Positions 1 to 5,333 of a stretch of DNA of 6,304 bases are shown in pieces (the first letter of the stretch is position 1; every line of letters begins with the position of its first letter). Source of the DNA: Candidatus Martarchaeota archaeon (GTDB taxonomy: Archaea > Micrarchaeota > Micrarchaeia > Norongarragalinales > UBA8480). A program made the position numbers and the translations under genes. The notes under the pieces were generated by a model. It ran no database searches and had not been told where the DNA came from. It was given only the letters and a program-made list of their open reading frames with translations. The DNA lies in contig JAMCXP010000013.1 of the NCBI GenBank assembly GCA_023474775.1, forward strand, positions 1 to 6,304, in the 5' to 3' direction.

Positions 1-72
1 GGGTTTCGCTGGCTTGCCCTTATTTTGGCTTTCCTTTTCATTGATTTCATGCGCTTCATGCTCGCGTTTCAT
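1..72 (-). CDS. N-terminus of an unidentified protein, cut by the left edge
   Basis: The first 24 codons of a minus-strand gene begin at an ATG (72-70) and are still open at base 1. The visible peptide starts MKREHEAHEINEKES and is highly charged (Lys, Glu, His, Gln, Asn), with no signal peptide or membrane segment, so it looks like a soluble or flexible N-terminus. The start is supported by a textbook archaeal Shine-Dalgarno (AGGTGAT, 88-82) nine bases upstream, and by an AT-rich TATA-like box further upstream at 140-131. The gene follows the decayed region to its right, and unlike that region it shows no damage in the part seen. The family cannot be recognised from 24 residues. Confidence 0.55.
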   Translation of the reverse strand, partial: MKREHEAHEINEKESQNKGKPAKP

Positions 73-81
73 TTTGCCCAA

Positions 82-88
82 ATCACCT
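82..88 (-). promoter_or_regulatory. Strong Shine-Dalgarno for the left-edge gene
   Basis: The minus strand reads AGGTGAT, a seven-base match to the archaeal ribosome-binding consensus GGAGGTGATC. It ends nine bases before the ATG at 72. It is the best ribosome-binding site in the window and the main reason to believe the partial gene at the left edge. Confidence 0.6.
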
Positions 89-96
89 ATACTATC

Positions 97-120
97 TTTT
101 TTTCAAAATTTTTTTCAAAA
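97..120. repeat. Perfect tandem duplication of a 12-bp unit
   Basis: The unit TTTTTTTCAAAA (plus strand) occurs twice back to back, at 97-108 and 109-120, with no mismatch. It lies in the untranslated stretch between the proposed TATA-like box (131-140) and the Shine-Dalgarno (82-88) of the left-edge gene. It may be only slippage in AT-rich DNA. It could also act as a bent A-tract or as part of the leader. Confidence 0.7.
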
Positions 121-130
121 ACTTGGCGAA

Positions 131-140
131 AATATTAAAC
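131..140 (-). promoter_or_regulatory. Possible TATA box for the left-edge gene
   Basis: The minus strand reads GTTTAATATT, an AT-rich box of archaeal TBP-site type. Initiation about 25 bases downstream would fall near 110, giving a leader of roughly 38 nt before the ATG at 72. It lies just beyond the stop codon of the membrane-protein fragment. The flanks are also AT-rich, so this assignment is weak. Confidence 0.3.
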
Positions 141-148
141 CGAAACTT

Positions 149-385
149 TTAGTTTCCAACAAAATATTTTTCCCTGCTTTTTTTATGCTTTAAATTGCTT
201 TTAAATGGCAGTGTGAAACCAGTTTCAGGCCGTAAGAGGTACAAAACCATGATTGTTATAATGAACAGCAGCAGCCCGATCAGGACAAAGCTCTTGAAAG
301 AGTGCTTTTCACTCTCATGTATCTTGTAGCCAGCGAAAAAGCTTGCTGCGAAACCAACGAATATGATGTTACCTCTTGTATTTAC
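149..385 (-). pseudogene. 5'-truncated small membrane protein (C-terminal fragment)
   Basis: An open frame of 78 sense codons runs from just after a stop (388-386) to TAA at 151-149. It contains no ATG, GTG or TTG until an ATG deep inside the hydrophobic core, so it cannot be translated as it stands. The peptide looks genuinely coding. It has a hydrophobic stretch with FVGFAASFFAGYK, a charged loop (HESEKHSFKS), a clear transmembrane helix (FVLIGLLLFIITIMVLYLL), then a basic tail ending EKYFVGN. This suggests the last two helices of a small integral membrane protein with a short, positively charged, probably cytoplasmic C-terminus. The open frame overlaps the end of the transposase remnant by a few codons, so the N-terminal part was probably lost when the element inserted or was deleted. 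The family is not recognised. Possible alternatives are an unusual start codon or an assembly join. Confidence 0.5.
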
Positions 386-621
386 TCAAAACTAAAAACC
401 TTTGAGTTTCACTTATACTTGATAAAGGCCTACCACAACCTTTCAAACAAATCTTCCTGTTAAGCTTTTGTACAACGCCACACTCCTATACTTTTGATAA
501 ACCCTTCCTCGCATGTTGCGGTGTTATTCCCTGCTGTTTTGCAATCCTATAAGCACTCAACTCTCCTTTCAACATTTCCCTTACAAATCCACCATACCTT
601 CCTCAAATTAAGCTCTCTCAT
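369..621 (-). pseudogene. Frameshifted remnant of an insertion-sequence transposase (N-terminal HTH part)
   Basis: Three minus-strand frames join into one protein-like sequence. It starts at ATG 621-619 (MRELNLRKVWWI), continues in a second frame with VREMLKGELSAYRIAKQQG and ITPQHAR, then passes through RVYQKYRS to CLKGCGRPLSSISETQ and FLVLSKYKR, ending at a TAA (371-369). The pattern of a helix-turn-helix (ELSAYRIAKQQGITPQHAR), a VYxKY segment and a basic 'kkxGRP' linker resembles the N-terminal region of archaeal IS481-like transposases with a DDE/rve core. At least two frameshifts are needed, one by an extra T after ATT near 585 and another just after QHAR. The catalytic DDE domain is absent, since the sequence switches to a membrane-protein fragment at about 370-390. 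No terminal inverted repeats or target-site duplication were found. The transposase call rests on remembered family resemblance; the broken reading frame is directly visible. Confidence 0.5.
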
Positions 622-791
622 AACCTGCTTATCTCCAAGAAAGTTTAACTGCTTTACAGAGAGAACCTTATTTCGGGATACGACACTACGACAATCAGGC
701 TCAAACAATAAAAACACACTGTATAGACAATCTATTTTAGCTTCCGCTCTAAGTTCTTTCCTTTTGCAGGTTGCCAATTCCAAATAAGGTA

Positions 792-1153
792 TCATTTGCG
801 ATACTGCTTTTCCCACATCAGATGAGATTGGCGTTCCCCCTTAGACGCATCTACGGTTTCACCATCATCTCCTGTAAAAAAAGCTTAGCGTCAGGCTTTT
901 TAATTTCGATTATGTCGAATGCATTATCTATCGGTTGCGAATCAAGGTATTCTGCACCTAAAACCCACAGACGATCTTTCAACCACTGCTGTAATTCCTG
1001 TTCTCGCTGCGCATCATCTAACAAAGCTTGAAATTCTCGAAAGCCGCTCGCCGCGCTTTTTTTTCTTCCTCGCCCGACAGGTATTTCATCACGCCTATTA
1101 TGCCTAGCAATCTTTTTAAAGCTTAACACATTTTTTTTAATAGTCGCACTCAA
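792..1153 (-). pseudogene. Decayed DUF4263 (Shedu-like) nuclease remnant
   Basis: A minus-strand frame opening at ATG 1153 encodes 100 residues. Its centre resembles DUF4263 proteins: FQALLDDAQREQELQQWLK, then WVLGAEYL, then DIIEIKKPDAKLF. In Shedu-type nucleases the first part is the helical 'E..yQ.fLe.nPwlLG..Y' segment, and the E-x-K before P is part of the PD-(D/E)xK active site. Here the two halves are only about nine residues apart, so the stretch that normally carries the catalytic Asp seems deleted. The frame ends at 851, but shifting at a T7 run (882-876) gives a plausible continuation (FTGDDGETVDASKG) to a stop at 794-792. An alternative frame near 1089-1028 (MKYLSGEEEKKARRAAFENF) next to an A8 run may be the real N-terminal reading. 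Intact DUF4263 proteins are much longer (several hundred residues) and some defend against phage or plasmids. This copy is almost certainly non-functional. Confidence 0.45.
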
Positions 1154-1299
1154 AAATTAAAAGTAAGTAATATAAACTAAAACAAACATAATATTTTCAA
1201 GTGATGATTAAAAAATCAATTGGCTGAAAGGAAGTTTGAATGAACTCCTGTAAATAATTCGTTCAAAATTCGGTGATGAAGCTGATCGCGTCTGATATA

Positions 1300-1316
1300 T
1301 TAATTAAAAAATTTGT
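1300..1316 (-). terminator. Oligo-T terminator after the antiporter gene
   Basis: Just past the antiporter stop, the minus strand reads AAATTTTTTAATTAATA, with six T residues at 1311-1306. Archaeal RNA polymerase terminates at such U-rich tracts without needing a hairpin. No other gene is read from this point leftwards until the decayed DUF4263 remnant. Confidence 0.45.
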
Positions 1317-1322
1317 TTTGCT

Positions 1323-3269
1323 TTAGCCTTGCTTTTGCATCATAAACGCTTTCATTAAGTATTTCTCGTTGTCCCTTAGCTGCAATACCAAAAGTCTTGC
1401 CTTGCTAGCATCTCCTGTTTTCAAAGCGTCTTGAATCTTCTCCTGGCTTTCTATTCTAGTTAGATTAAGTTTTTTAAGAATCTCCTCGTCGCGGTCGAAC
1501 TCGGTTGAAACGCTAATAATTTTTTTGTTTCTTGACTCTCCTAATGAAACTTCTTGATACCTTCCGTAATAGTCGAAAACGCTTGAAACGCTCTTCCCGA
1601 AATACATGAATGAAAGCATGGTGAAAACAGCAGGTATGAGAAGAGCGAAGACGTTCCAACCGAAATCAAGGTATAGCAGCACGAAGGATGCAAATCCCAC
1701 CGCGCTGATGAAAAAAGAAGTGAACAGCTCGCTCACCTGCCGTTCAACGATTAGAGAGTTCTCGTCAACCAACGGGAACATCCTGCTCGTGGTTGAAAAT
1801 GAAACTTTGTACACAAGAAACTTGAGTTCCTCAACAACCCTGTACAAAGGCCAGATTATTAAAATCAGAAGAAGAGTCGCCACTGAAAGCTGAACTGGAA
1901 GGGAAAACCCTGTCAAAAAGCCCTGAATGTTGACTATAAAGCTTAGGTAGACTATTGAAAAAGCCAGGGCAAGATTCAAAATAAGCTTTTCAAGGCTGTT
2001 CATCCACTCATTGTGAAGAAAAGAAGTTGAAAGAGCTTTTTCGAAATCTCTTGCCTTGAAGCCAAGGCTTTTGACATGCTCTCTAGCCCTTTCAGGATAC
2101 AAGTCTATAATCCAGTTGCTTATCACATCCACCCTGTCGAAAATAAAAGGAGAAACGATAGTGGTTAAAACAATCAGAACAAAAGCGACCAAAATCAAGT
2201 CAGAAGAATTAGGAAACATTGGAACTCCCCCGACGTTCAGAGCCGCAGCGCTGGACGCTATTATAATTCCAAACTCTCCAAGACTCATTGTTATAGAAGC
2301 CACGCTTAAAGAGCTTAGAACATTCAAACCAAGGGCGACTCCGAAAAAACCGTAGACCAGAAGCTTCAAAACAACGTATCCTATAAACAAAACAACTCCT
2401 AGAATCAGCATCTTCGTCAAAACAGCCGGAATCAAAACACTTGCGCCAAAACTCACGAAAAAGAAAAGAATGAAGAAATTCTTGAAAAAGCCAAGCTCTT
2501 TCTTTACCCTCTCGCTGTAGGTGGTCTCGCTTAAAGCGAAGCCTGCGAAGTAAGCTCCAAGAACAGTGGAGACTCCTAGAAAAGAGCCTATGTAGGAAAC
2601 TATCACTCCTATCGCCAAAGCATACAACACCATCTTGTTTGACTGACCCCACGACTCGAGAACGTCGAAAAGTCTTTTTGAAACCCTGCTGACCACGAAG
2701 AACATCGCGAAAACGAATATTAAGCCGTTTACAACCGCCAAGCCAAACTGATGCGTGGAGCCGAATGTGGAAATGAAAACCAAAATGAGAATGGAGATAA
2801 AATCTTCTATGACCAACCCCGACATCGCGATTCTTGACTCCATGGTCTTAACGGCGTTCTTCTCGAAAATAAAACTCACCGCTTCAACAGTGCTGGTGGC
2901 TATTAGAATGCTTCCTATAATAAAAGCTTCAAAGTCGGTCAAACCGAAAAACTTTGAAACAAAAAACCCGAACAAAAAAGAAACTGTCATTTCAACAAGA
3001 ACAAGAAGAAACGAAACCGCGCCAGTCTCTTTCAGCCTTTTCACGCTGACTTCCATTCCAAGATAAAACATTATCATTATCAGGCCCAGCTCTCCGAAAA
3101 TCGCTGAAACTCCTGTGCTTGAAAGGTAGTGAATGCCAGAATCTCCAAGTATCAAGCCGACCAGAATGAAGCCCAAGCTTGAGCTGATTCCAATCCTGGC
3201 CAAAAACAATCCCACTGTCAGGGCGAGGAAAACAACAATTCCAAATTCAGTCAATGGAGCGGAACTCAT
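1323..3269 (-). CDS. CPA2-family monovalent cation/H+ antiporter with extra C-terminal membrane domain
   Basis: This integral membrane protein of 648 residues probably exchanges Na+ or K+ for protons. Residues 5-380 form the Na+/H+ exchanger fold, about 12 helices. CPA2 landmarks are ATSTVEAV (124-131, the unwound TM4 motif), an acidic pair GLVIEDFISIL (E155-D156, ion-binding helix), VLGAYFAGFALSE (236-248), FFFVSFG (269-275) and SLGEFGIII (329-337). A charged linker (380-425) follows, then four more hydrophobic segments (about 430-450, 458-475, 512-535, 538-558) and a charged, helix-prone tail (575-648). No RCK/TrkA-N nucleotide-binding domain is present, unlike KefB/KefC, so gating must differ. 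Known CPA2 members have Q-D or D-D where this has E-D; ion specificity and stoichiometry cannot be deduced. The frame opens ten codons earlier (ATG at 3299), but that MFLFTFYLIL leader looks like translated AT-rich spacer. The AT box at 3300-3308 would place the transcript start near 3279, which favours the ATG at 3269. The gene diverges from the tRNA gene. Confidence 0.85.
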   Translation of the reverse strand: MSSAPLTEFGIVVFLALTVGLFLARIGISSSLGFILVGLILGDSGIHYLSSTGVSAIFGELGLIMIMFYLGMEVSVKRLKETGAVSFLLVLVEMTVSFLFGFFVSKFFGLTDFEAFIIGSILIATSTVEAVSFIFEKNAVKTMESRIAMSGLVIEDFISILILVFISTFGSTHQFGLAVVNGLIFVFAMFFVVSRVSKRLFDVLESWGQSNKMVLYALAIGVIVSYIGSFLGVSTVLGAYFAGFALSETTYSERVKKELGFFKNFFILFFFVSFGASVLIPAVLTKMLILGVVLFIGYVVLKLLVYGFFGVALGLNVLSSLSVASITMSLGEFGIIIASSAAALNVGGVPMFPNSSDLILVAFVLIVLTTIVSPFIFDRVDVISNWIIDLYPERAREHVKSLGFKARDFEKALSTSFLHNEWMNSLEKLILNLALAFSIVYLSFIVNIQGFLTGFSLPVQLSVATLLLILIIWPLYRVVEELKFLVYKVSFSTTSRMFPLVDENSLIVERQVSELFTSFFISAVGFASFVLLYLDFGWNVFALLIPAVFTMLSFMYFGKSVSSVFDYYGRYQEVSLGESRNKKIISVSTEFDRDEEILKKLNLTRIESQEKIQDALKTGDASKARLLVLQLRDNEKYLMKAFMMQKQG

Positions 3270-3299
3270 TAAAATCAAATAAAAAGTAAACAAAAACAA

Positions 3300-3308
3300 T
3301 ATTAAAAA
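3300..3308. promoter_or_regulatory. AT-rich box, probable TATA element for the tRNA and possibly the antiporter
   Basis: TATTAAAAA on the plus strand is centred 25 bases before the first base of the tRNA, the standard archaeal TATA-to-start distance. Read on the minus strand it is TTTTTAATA, centred about 25 bases before 3279 and so about ten bases ahead of the preferred antiporter ATG. It is the only such box well placed for either gene in the 59-bp divergent spacer. Assignment to the tRNA is firmer than to the antiporter. Confidence 0.45.
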
Positions 3309-3350
3309 CTTTCTACAAGAATAATAACGGGCCCGTAGCTCAGCTTGGAA

Positions 3351-3370
3351 GTTTAAACACTGAGCAAATA
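3351..3370 (+). other. 20-nt insertion in the tRNA D-arm (possible second intron)
   Basis: A normal D-arm here would be GCTC-AGCTTGGAA-GAGC. Instead, 20 bases separate GGAA (3347-3350) from GAGC (3371-3374). The exact boundaries are ambiguous by one base each way. The insert contains the palindrome GTTTAAAC (3351-3358) and a second GAGCA (3362-3366). Searching for a bulge-helix-bulge gives only three of four central pairs (UUGG at 3345-3348 against CAAA at 3365-3368). It may therefore be a relaxed-type second intron, an enlarged D-loop, or a recent insertion that damages the gene. Confidence 0.5.
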
Positions 3371-3386
3371 GAGCAGTTGCCTCCTA

Positions 3387-3400
3387 AAACGAATGGAGAC
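3387..3400 (+). other. Canonical tRNA intron at position 37/38 (14 nt)
   Basis: CUCC (3381-3384) pairs with GGAG (3395-3398) to form the four-base central helix. It is flanked by three-base bulges UAA (3385-3387) and ACA (3399-3401). Cleavage after the second base of each bulge by the archaeal splicing endonuclease would remove 14 bases and join A37 to A38, giving a perfect CUCCUAA anticodon loop. The inner helix is nearly absent, with only one A-U pair possible at 3388-3394. Confidence 0.8.
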
Positions 3401-3507
3401 AGCAAAAGGTCGTGGGTTCAAATCCCACCGGGCTCGCTCACATTAATTATTTTAATAAAAAAACCAATCAAAACAATTAAATAAATTACAAAGCAAATAA
3501 CAAGCAA

Positions 3508-3515
3508 TATAAAAA
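3508..3515 (+). promoter_or_regulatory. Probable TATA box of the UPF0147-polD operon
   Basis: TATAAAAA is the best TATA-like sequence in the spacer between the tRNA and the first protein gene. Transcription would start near 3537, leaving a leader of about 28 nt that includes the AGGTG ribosome-binding site. Several other AT-rich boxes lie nearby, for example TTAAATAAA around 3478. Confidence 0.4.
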
Positions 3516-3553
3516 CAGTAAATAAAAACGGTAAACTTTTTTTAAATACGAAA

Positions 3554-3558
3554 AGGTG
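3554..3558 (+). promoter_or_regulatory. Shine-Dalgarno that fixes the UPF0147 start
   Basis: AGGTG is complementary to the CACCT of archaeal 16S rRNA and ends six bases before ATG 3565. It overlaps the in-frame GTG at 3556, which argues against that GTG being the start. Confidence 0.55.
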
Positions 3559-3564
3559 TGGAAA

Positions 3565-3825
3565 ATGAACGAAAAAGAAGTTTTAAGGCAAATGCTTTCA
3601 AGTTTGATAGAAGACGGCGCGATACCCAAAAACATAAGAACAAGGATAGAGGAGGTAAGCGAAAAAATGAAAGAACAGGAGGACATGCCCACTCTTTTGA
3701 GCATGATGACATATTCTTTGGAGGATATAGTGAACGACGTTAACCTGCCAATGCACGCGAGAACAAACATATGGAACATTCTAAGCGAGATTGAAATGCT
3801 CAAGGAAAAGCACAGGAAAAAATAA
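3565..3825 (+). CDS. UPF0147 family protein
   Basis: This small soluble protein of 86 residues has no signal peptide or membrane helix and should be almost entirely alpha-helical. It matches the archaeal UPF0147 family in length and in its conserved points: SLIEDGAIPKNIR (residues 13-25), a charged stretch with VSEKMKEQEDMPTLLSMM (residues 32-49), DIVNDVNLPMHART (55-68) and IWNILSEIEMLK near the C-terminus. The function of the family is unknown. An in-frame GTG three codons upstream (3556) lies within the AGGTG ribosome-binding site, so the ATG at 3565 is preferred. It is followed 47 bp later by the DNA polymerase D small subunit on the same strand, with no terminator between them, which suggests cotranscription. 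That is a weak hint of a replication-linked or housekeeping role. Confidence 0.88.
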   Translation: MNEKEVLRQMLSSLIEDGAIPKNIRTRIEEVSEKMKEQEDMPTLLSMMTYSLEDIVNDVNLPMHARTNIWNILSEIEMLKEKHRKK

Positions 3826-3872
3826 GGGTTGCAGTCGAGAAGCTAAAAACCTCCACAAAAAGTGAAAAGAAA

Positions 3873-5333
3873 ATGGAGGAAAAGCAAGTGGTGGAGTTTC
3901 TTGCGAGCAAAAAGCTGATCGCAGGAAAAGAAGAAATACAGCTTATACTAAAGAGCGAAAGCCCTGAAAAAGTAATGGAGAACGCCGCAAAAAACACGAA
4001 ATCATTTTACATTGAAAGAAAAGACGTGGAAAAGGCAATCCAGGATTTAGAGGAGAAAATAATCATAATAGAGCCTACAAAAAAAATAATGGCAAGGGAA
4101 GTGGAAGGTTCGCTTAAAATACACCCGGACAGCATTACAAACAACAAAACGCTTGGAACAACAGGTGATTTTATAGAATATTTCAGGGAAAGATTCAAAA
4201 AAATAAAAGGAGTTCTAGCCACGAGAATCAACTCTCTTCCGTTGACAAGCATAGAAAAAGCAAGGAAAACGCTTGCCAAAACAAGAGTTATAGGAATGGT
4301 TAAATCAAAAAAACAAACCAAAAACGGGCATCTGATAATAGAAATCGAAGATGAAGAAGAATCACTCACCTGCTTCGCAGGTAGGGATTCAAAAATAATT
4401 CAAACAGCTAGGGAAGTGATACCTGATGAGGTTATAGCAATTGACGGCAAACAGTCAAAAGATCTTTTCATAATCGAATCAATCACCTGGCCGGACATTC
4501 CATATAAGCAAAAGAAAACAATAGAGGAGGACATAAGCCTTGCGATGATTTCAGACATTCACATTGGAAGCAAACTTTTCATGAAAAAAGAGTTCAGCGA
4601 GTTCATATCGTTTCTAAACGGCAAGACGGAAAACAAAAGCTACGAGAAGATAAAATACCTCACCATAGCAGGGGATTTGGTAGACGGGATTGGAACCTAT
4701 CCTGGCCAGGAGAACGATCTTGAAAACAACGACATTTATCTTCAATATGAAATATTATGCGAGTTTCTGAAAAGCATTCCTGAATATATTGAAGTTATTT
4801 TAATACCCGGCAACCACGACGCTTCTAGAATTTCAGAACCGCAGACAAGAATAAACGAAGAGTACATCAAATCAGTTGAAGGATACTCGAACCTCCATTT
4901 CATAAACAACCCAGGGTTTGCTGAAATTCACGGCGTTAAAGTCCTGATGTATCACGGCGCTTCTCAATACTCTTTCATATCTAATATTCCTAACGCGAGC
5001 GACGGCTTCACAAACCCGCAGAAGACAGCGGTTGAAATGCTGAGAAGAAGGCTGCTGAATCCTATTTATGGGTTTAAACCCCCGATAATACCAGTCGGAA
5101 CTGAAATGGTAATAGACAACGAGAAAATACCTGACGTCCTGCACTTCGGGGACATTCACAAAAACGGATACACCGAATACCGCGGAACAACCATAGTAAA
5201 CAGCGGCTGCTGGCAGAAAACCACGAGCAATCAAATCAAAAGAGGCTTGACTCCCAGCCCTGGAGAAGTGCCCATATACAACATGCGCACTGGAAACATG
5301 AAAATAGAAAAATTTACAAGTGAGCAGGCATGA
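3873..5333 (+). CDS. polB: DNA polymerase D (Pol II) small subunit DP1, 3'-5' exonuclease subunit
   Basis: This is the proofreading subunit of the archaeal replicative polymerase D heterodimer (486 residues, short for a family often near 600). It has an N-terminal helical domain (about 1-65), a linker, an OB fold (about 137-208) and a calcineurin-like phosphoesterase domain (220-460). Metal-binding motifs are SDIH (227-230), AGDLVDG (266-272), PGNHD (312-316), YHG (360-362), HFGDIH (424-429) and VNSGCWQ (442-448). This is the Mre11-like set expected of an active DP1 exonuclease, but the final GHxH is GDIH here, with Asp427 where the metal-binding His usually stands. The ATG at 3873 is preceded by a modest ribosome site GTGA (3862-3865). 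The frame is open upstream but offers no ATG, GTG or TTG start. The stop codon overlaps the start of the DP2 gene (ATGA), so the two subunits should be made together. Confidence 0.95.
   Translation: MEEKQVVEFLASKKLIAGKEEIQLILKSESPEKVMENAAKNTKSFYIERKDVEKAIQDLEEKIIIIEPTKKIMAREVEGSLKIHPDSITNNKTLGTTGDFIEYFRERFKKIKGVLATRINSLPLTSIEKARKTLAKTRVIGMVKSKKQTKNGHLIIEIEDEEESLTCFAGRDSKIIQTAREVIPDEVIAIDGKQSKDLFIIESITWPDIPYKQKKTIEEDISLAMISDIHIGSKLFMKKEFSEFISFLNGKTENKSYEKIKYLTIAGDLVDGIGTYPGQENDLENNDIYLQYEILCEFLKSIPEYIEVILIPGNHDASRISEPQTRINEEYIKSVEGYSNLHFINNPGFAEIHGVKVLMYHGASQYSFISNIPNASDGFTNPQKTAVEMLRRRLLNPIYGFKPPIIPVGTEMVIDNEKIPDVLHFGDIHKNGYTEYRGTTIVNSGCWQKTTSNQIKRGLTPSPGEVPIYNMRTGNMKIEKFTSEQA

Larger units (their letters stand above)
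3329..3436 (+). tRNA. tRNA-Arg (anticodon CCU), with intron and D-arm insertion
   Basis: Acceptor GGGCCCG (3329-3335) pairs with CGGGCTC (3429-3435), including one G-U, and G73 is at 3436. The T-arm is GTGGG-TTCAAAT-CCCAC (3412-3428). The D-stem is GCTC (3338-3341) with GAGC (3371-3374). The anticodon stem is GTTGC (3376-3380) with GCAAA (3402-3406), where the 27-43 pair is G-A. The anticodon loop reads C-T-CCT-A-A, giving CCU, which decodes AGG as arginine; A20 (3349), an arginine identity element in many organisms, is present. Removing a 14-nt intron (3387-3400) and a 20-nt D-arm insertion leaves a normal 74-nt tRNA. CCA is not encoded. AGG is well used in the neighbouring polymerase genes, so this tRNA is likely important. 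A short T4 run (3450-3453) may terminate the transcript. Confidence 0.88.

Noticed and set aside
494..787. Plus-strand open frame of 97 codons
   Set aside because: It is antisense to the transposase remnant, rich in Ser, Leu and Thr as expected from a shadow frame, with no ribosome site and no family resemblance.
547..816. Minus-strand open frame of 89 codons as a real gene
   Set aside because: Only its last third resembles a protein family (start of the transposase), and the similarity then continues in another frame. The first part shows nothing recognisable.
1154..1322. Short peptide-like minus-strand frames (about 30 codons) between the antiporter and the DUF4263 remnant
   Set aside because: They are too short, lack a start with a ribosome site, and resemble no family. 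Only the T-run terminator is supportable there.
2209..2652. 147-codon minus-strand open frame inside the antiporter
   Set aside because: It is a shifted frame of the antiporter gene with an Arg/Ser/Phe/Cys-rich composition typical of shadow translation.
3351..3374. Using the first GAGC (3362-3365) as the 3' D-stem strand of the tRNA
   Set aside because: It would give a 20-base D-loop and leave nine unexplained bases before the anticodon stem. Using the second GAGC yields a standard tRNA after removing one insert.
4872..5234. 120-codon minus-strand open frame opposite DP1
   Set aside because: It is antisense to well-conserved DP1 motifs, which explain the sequence fully.
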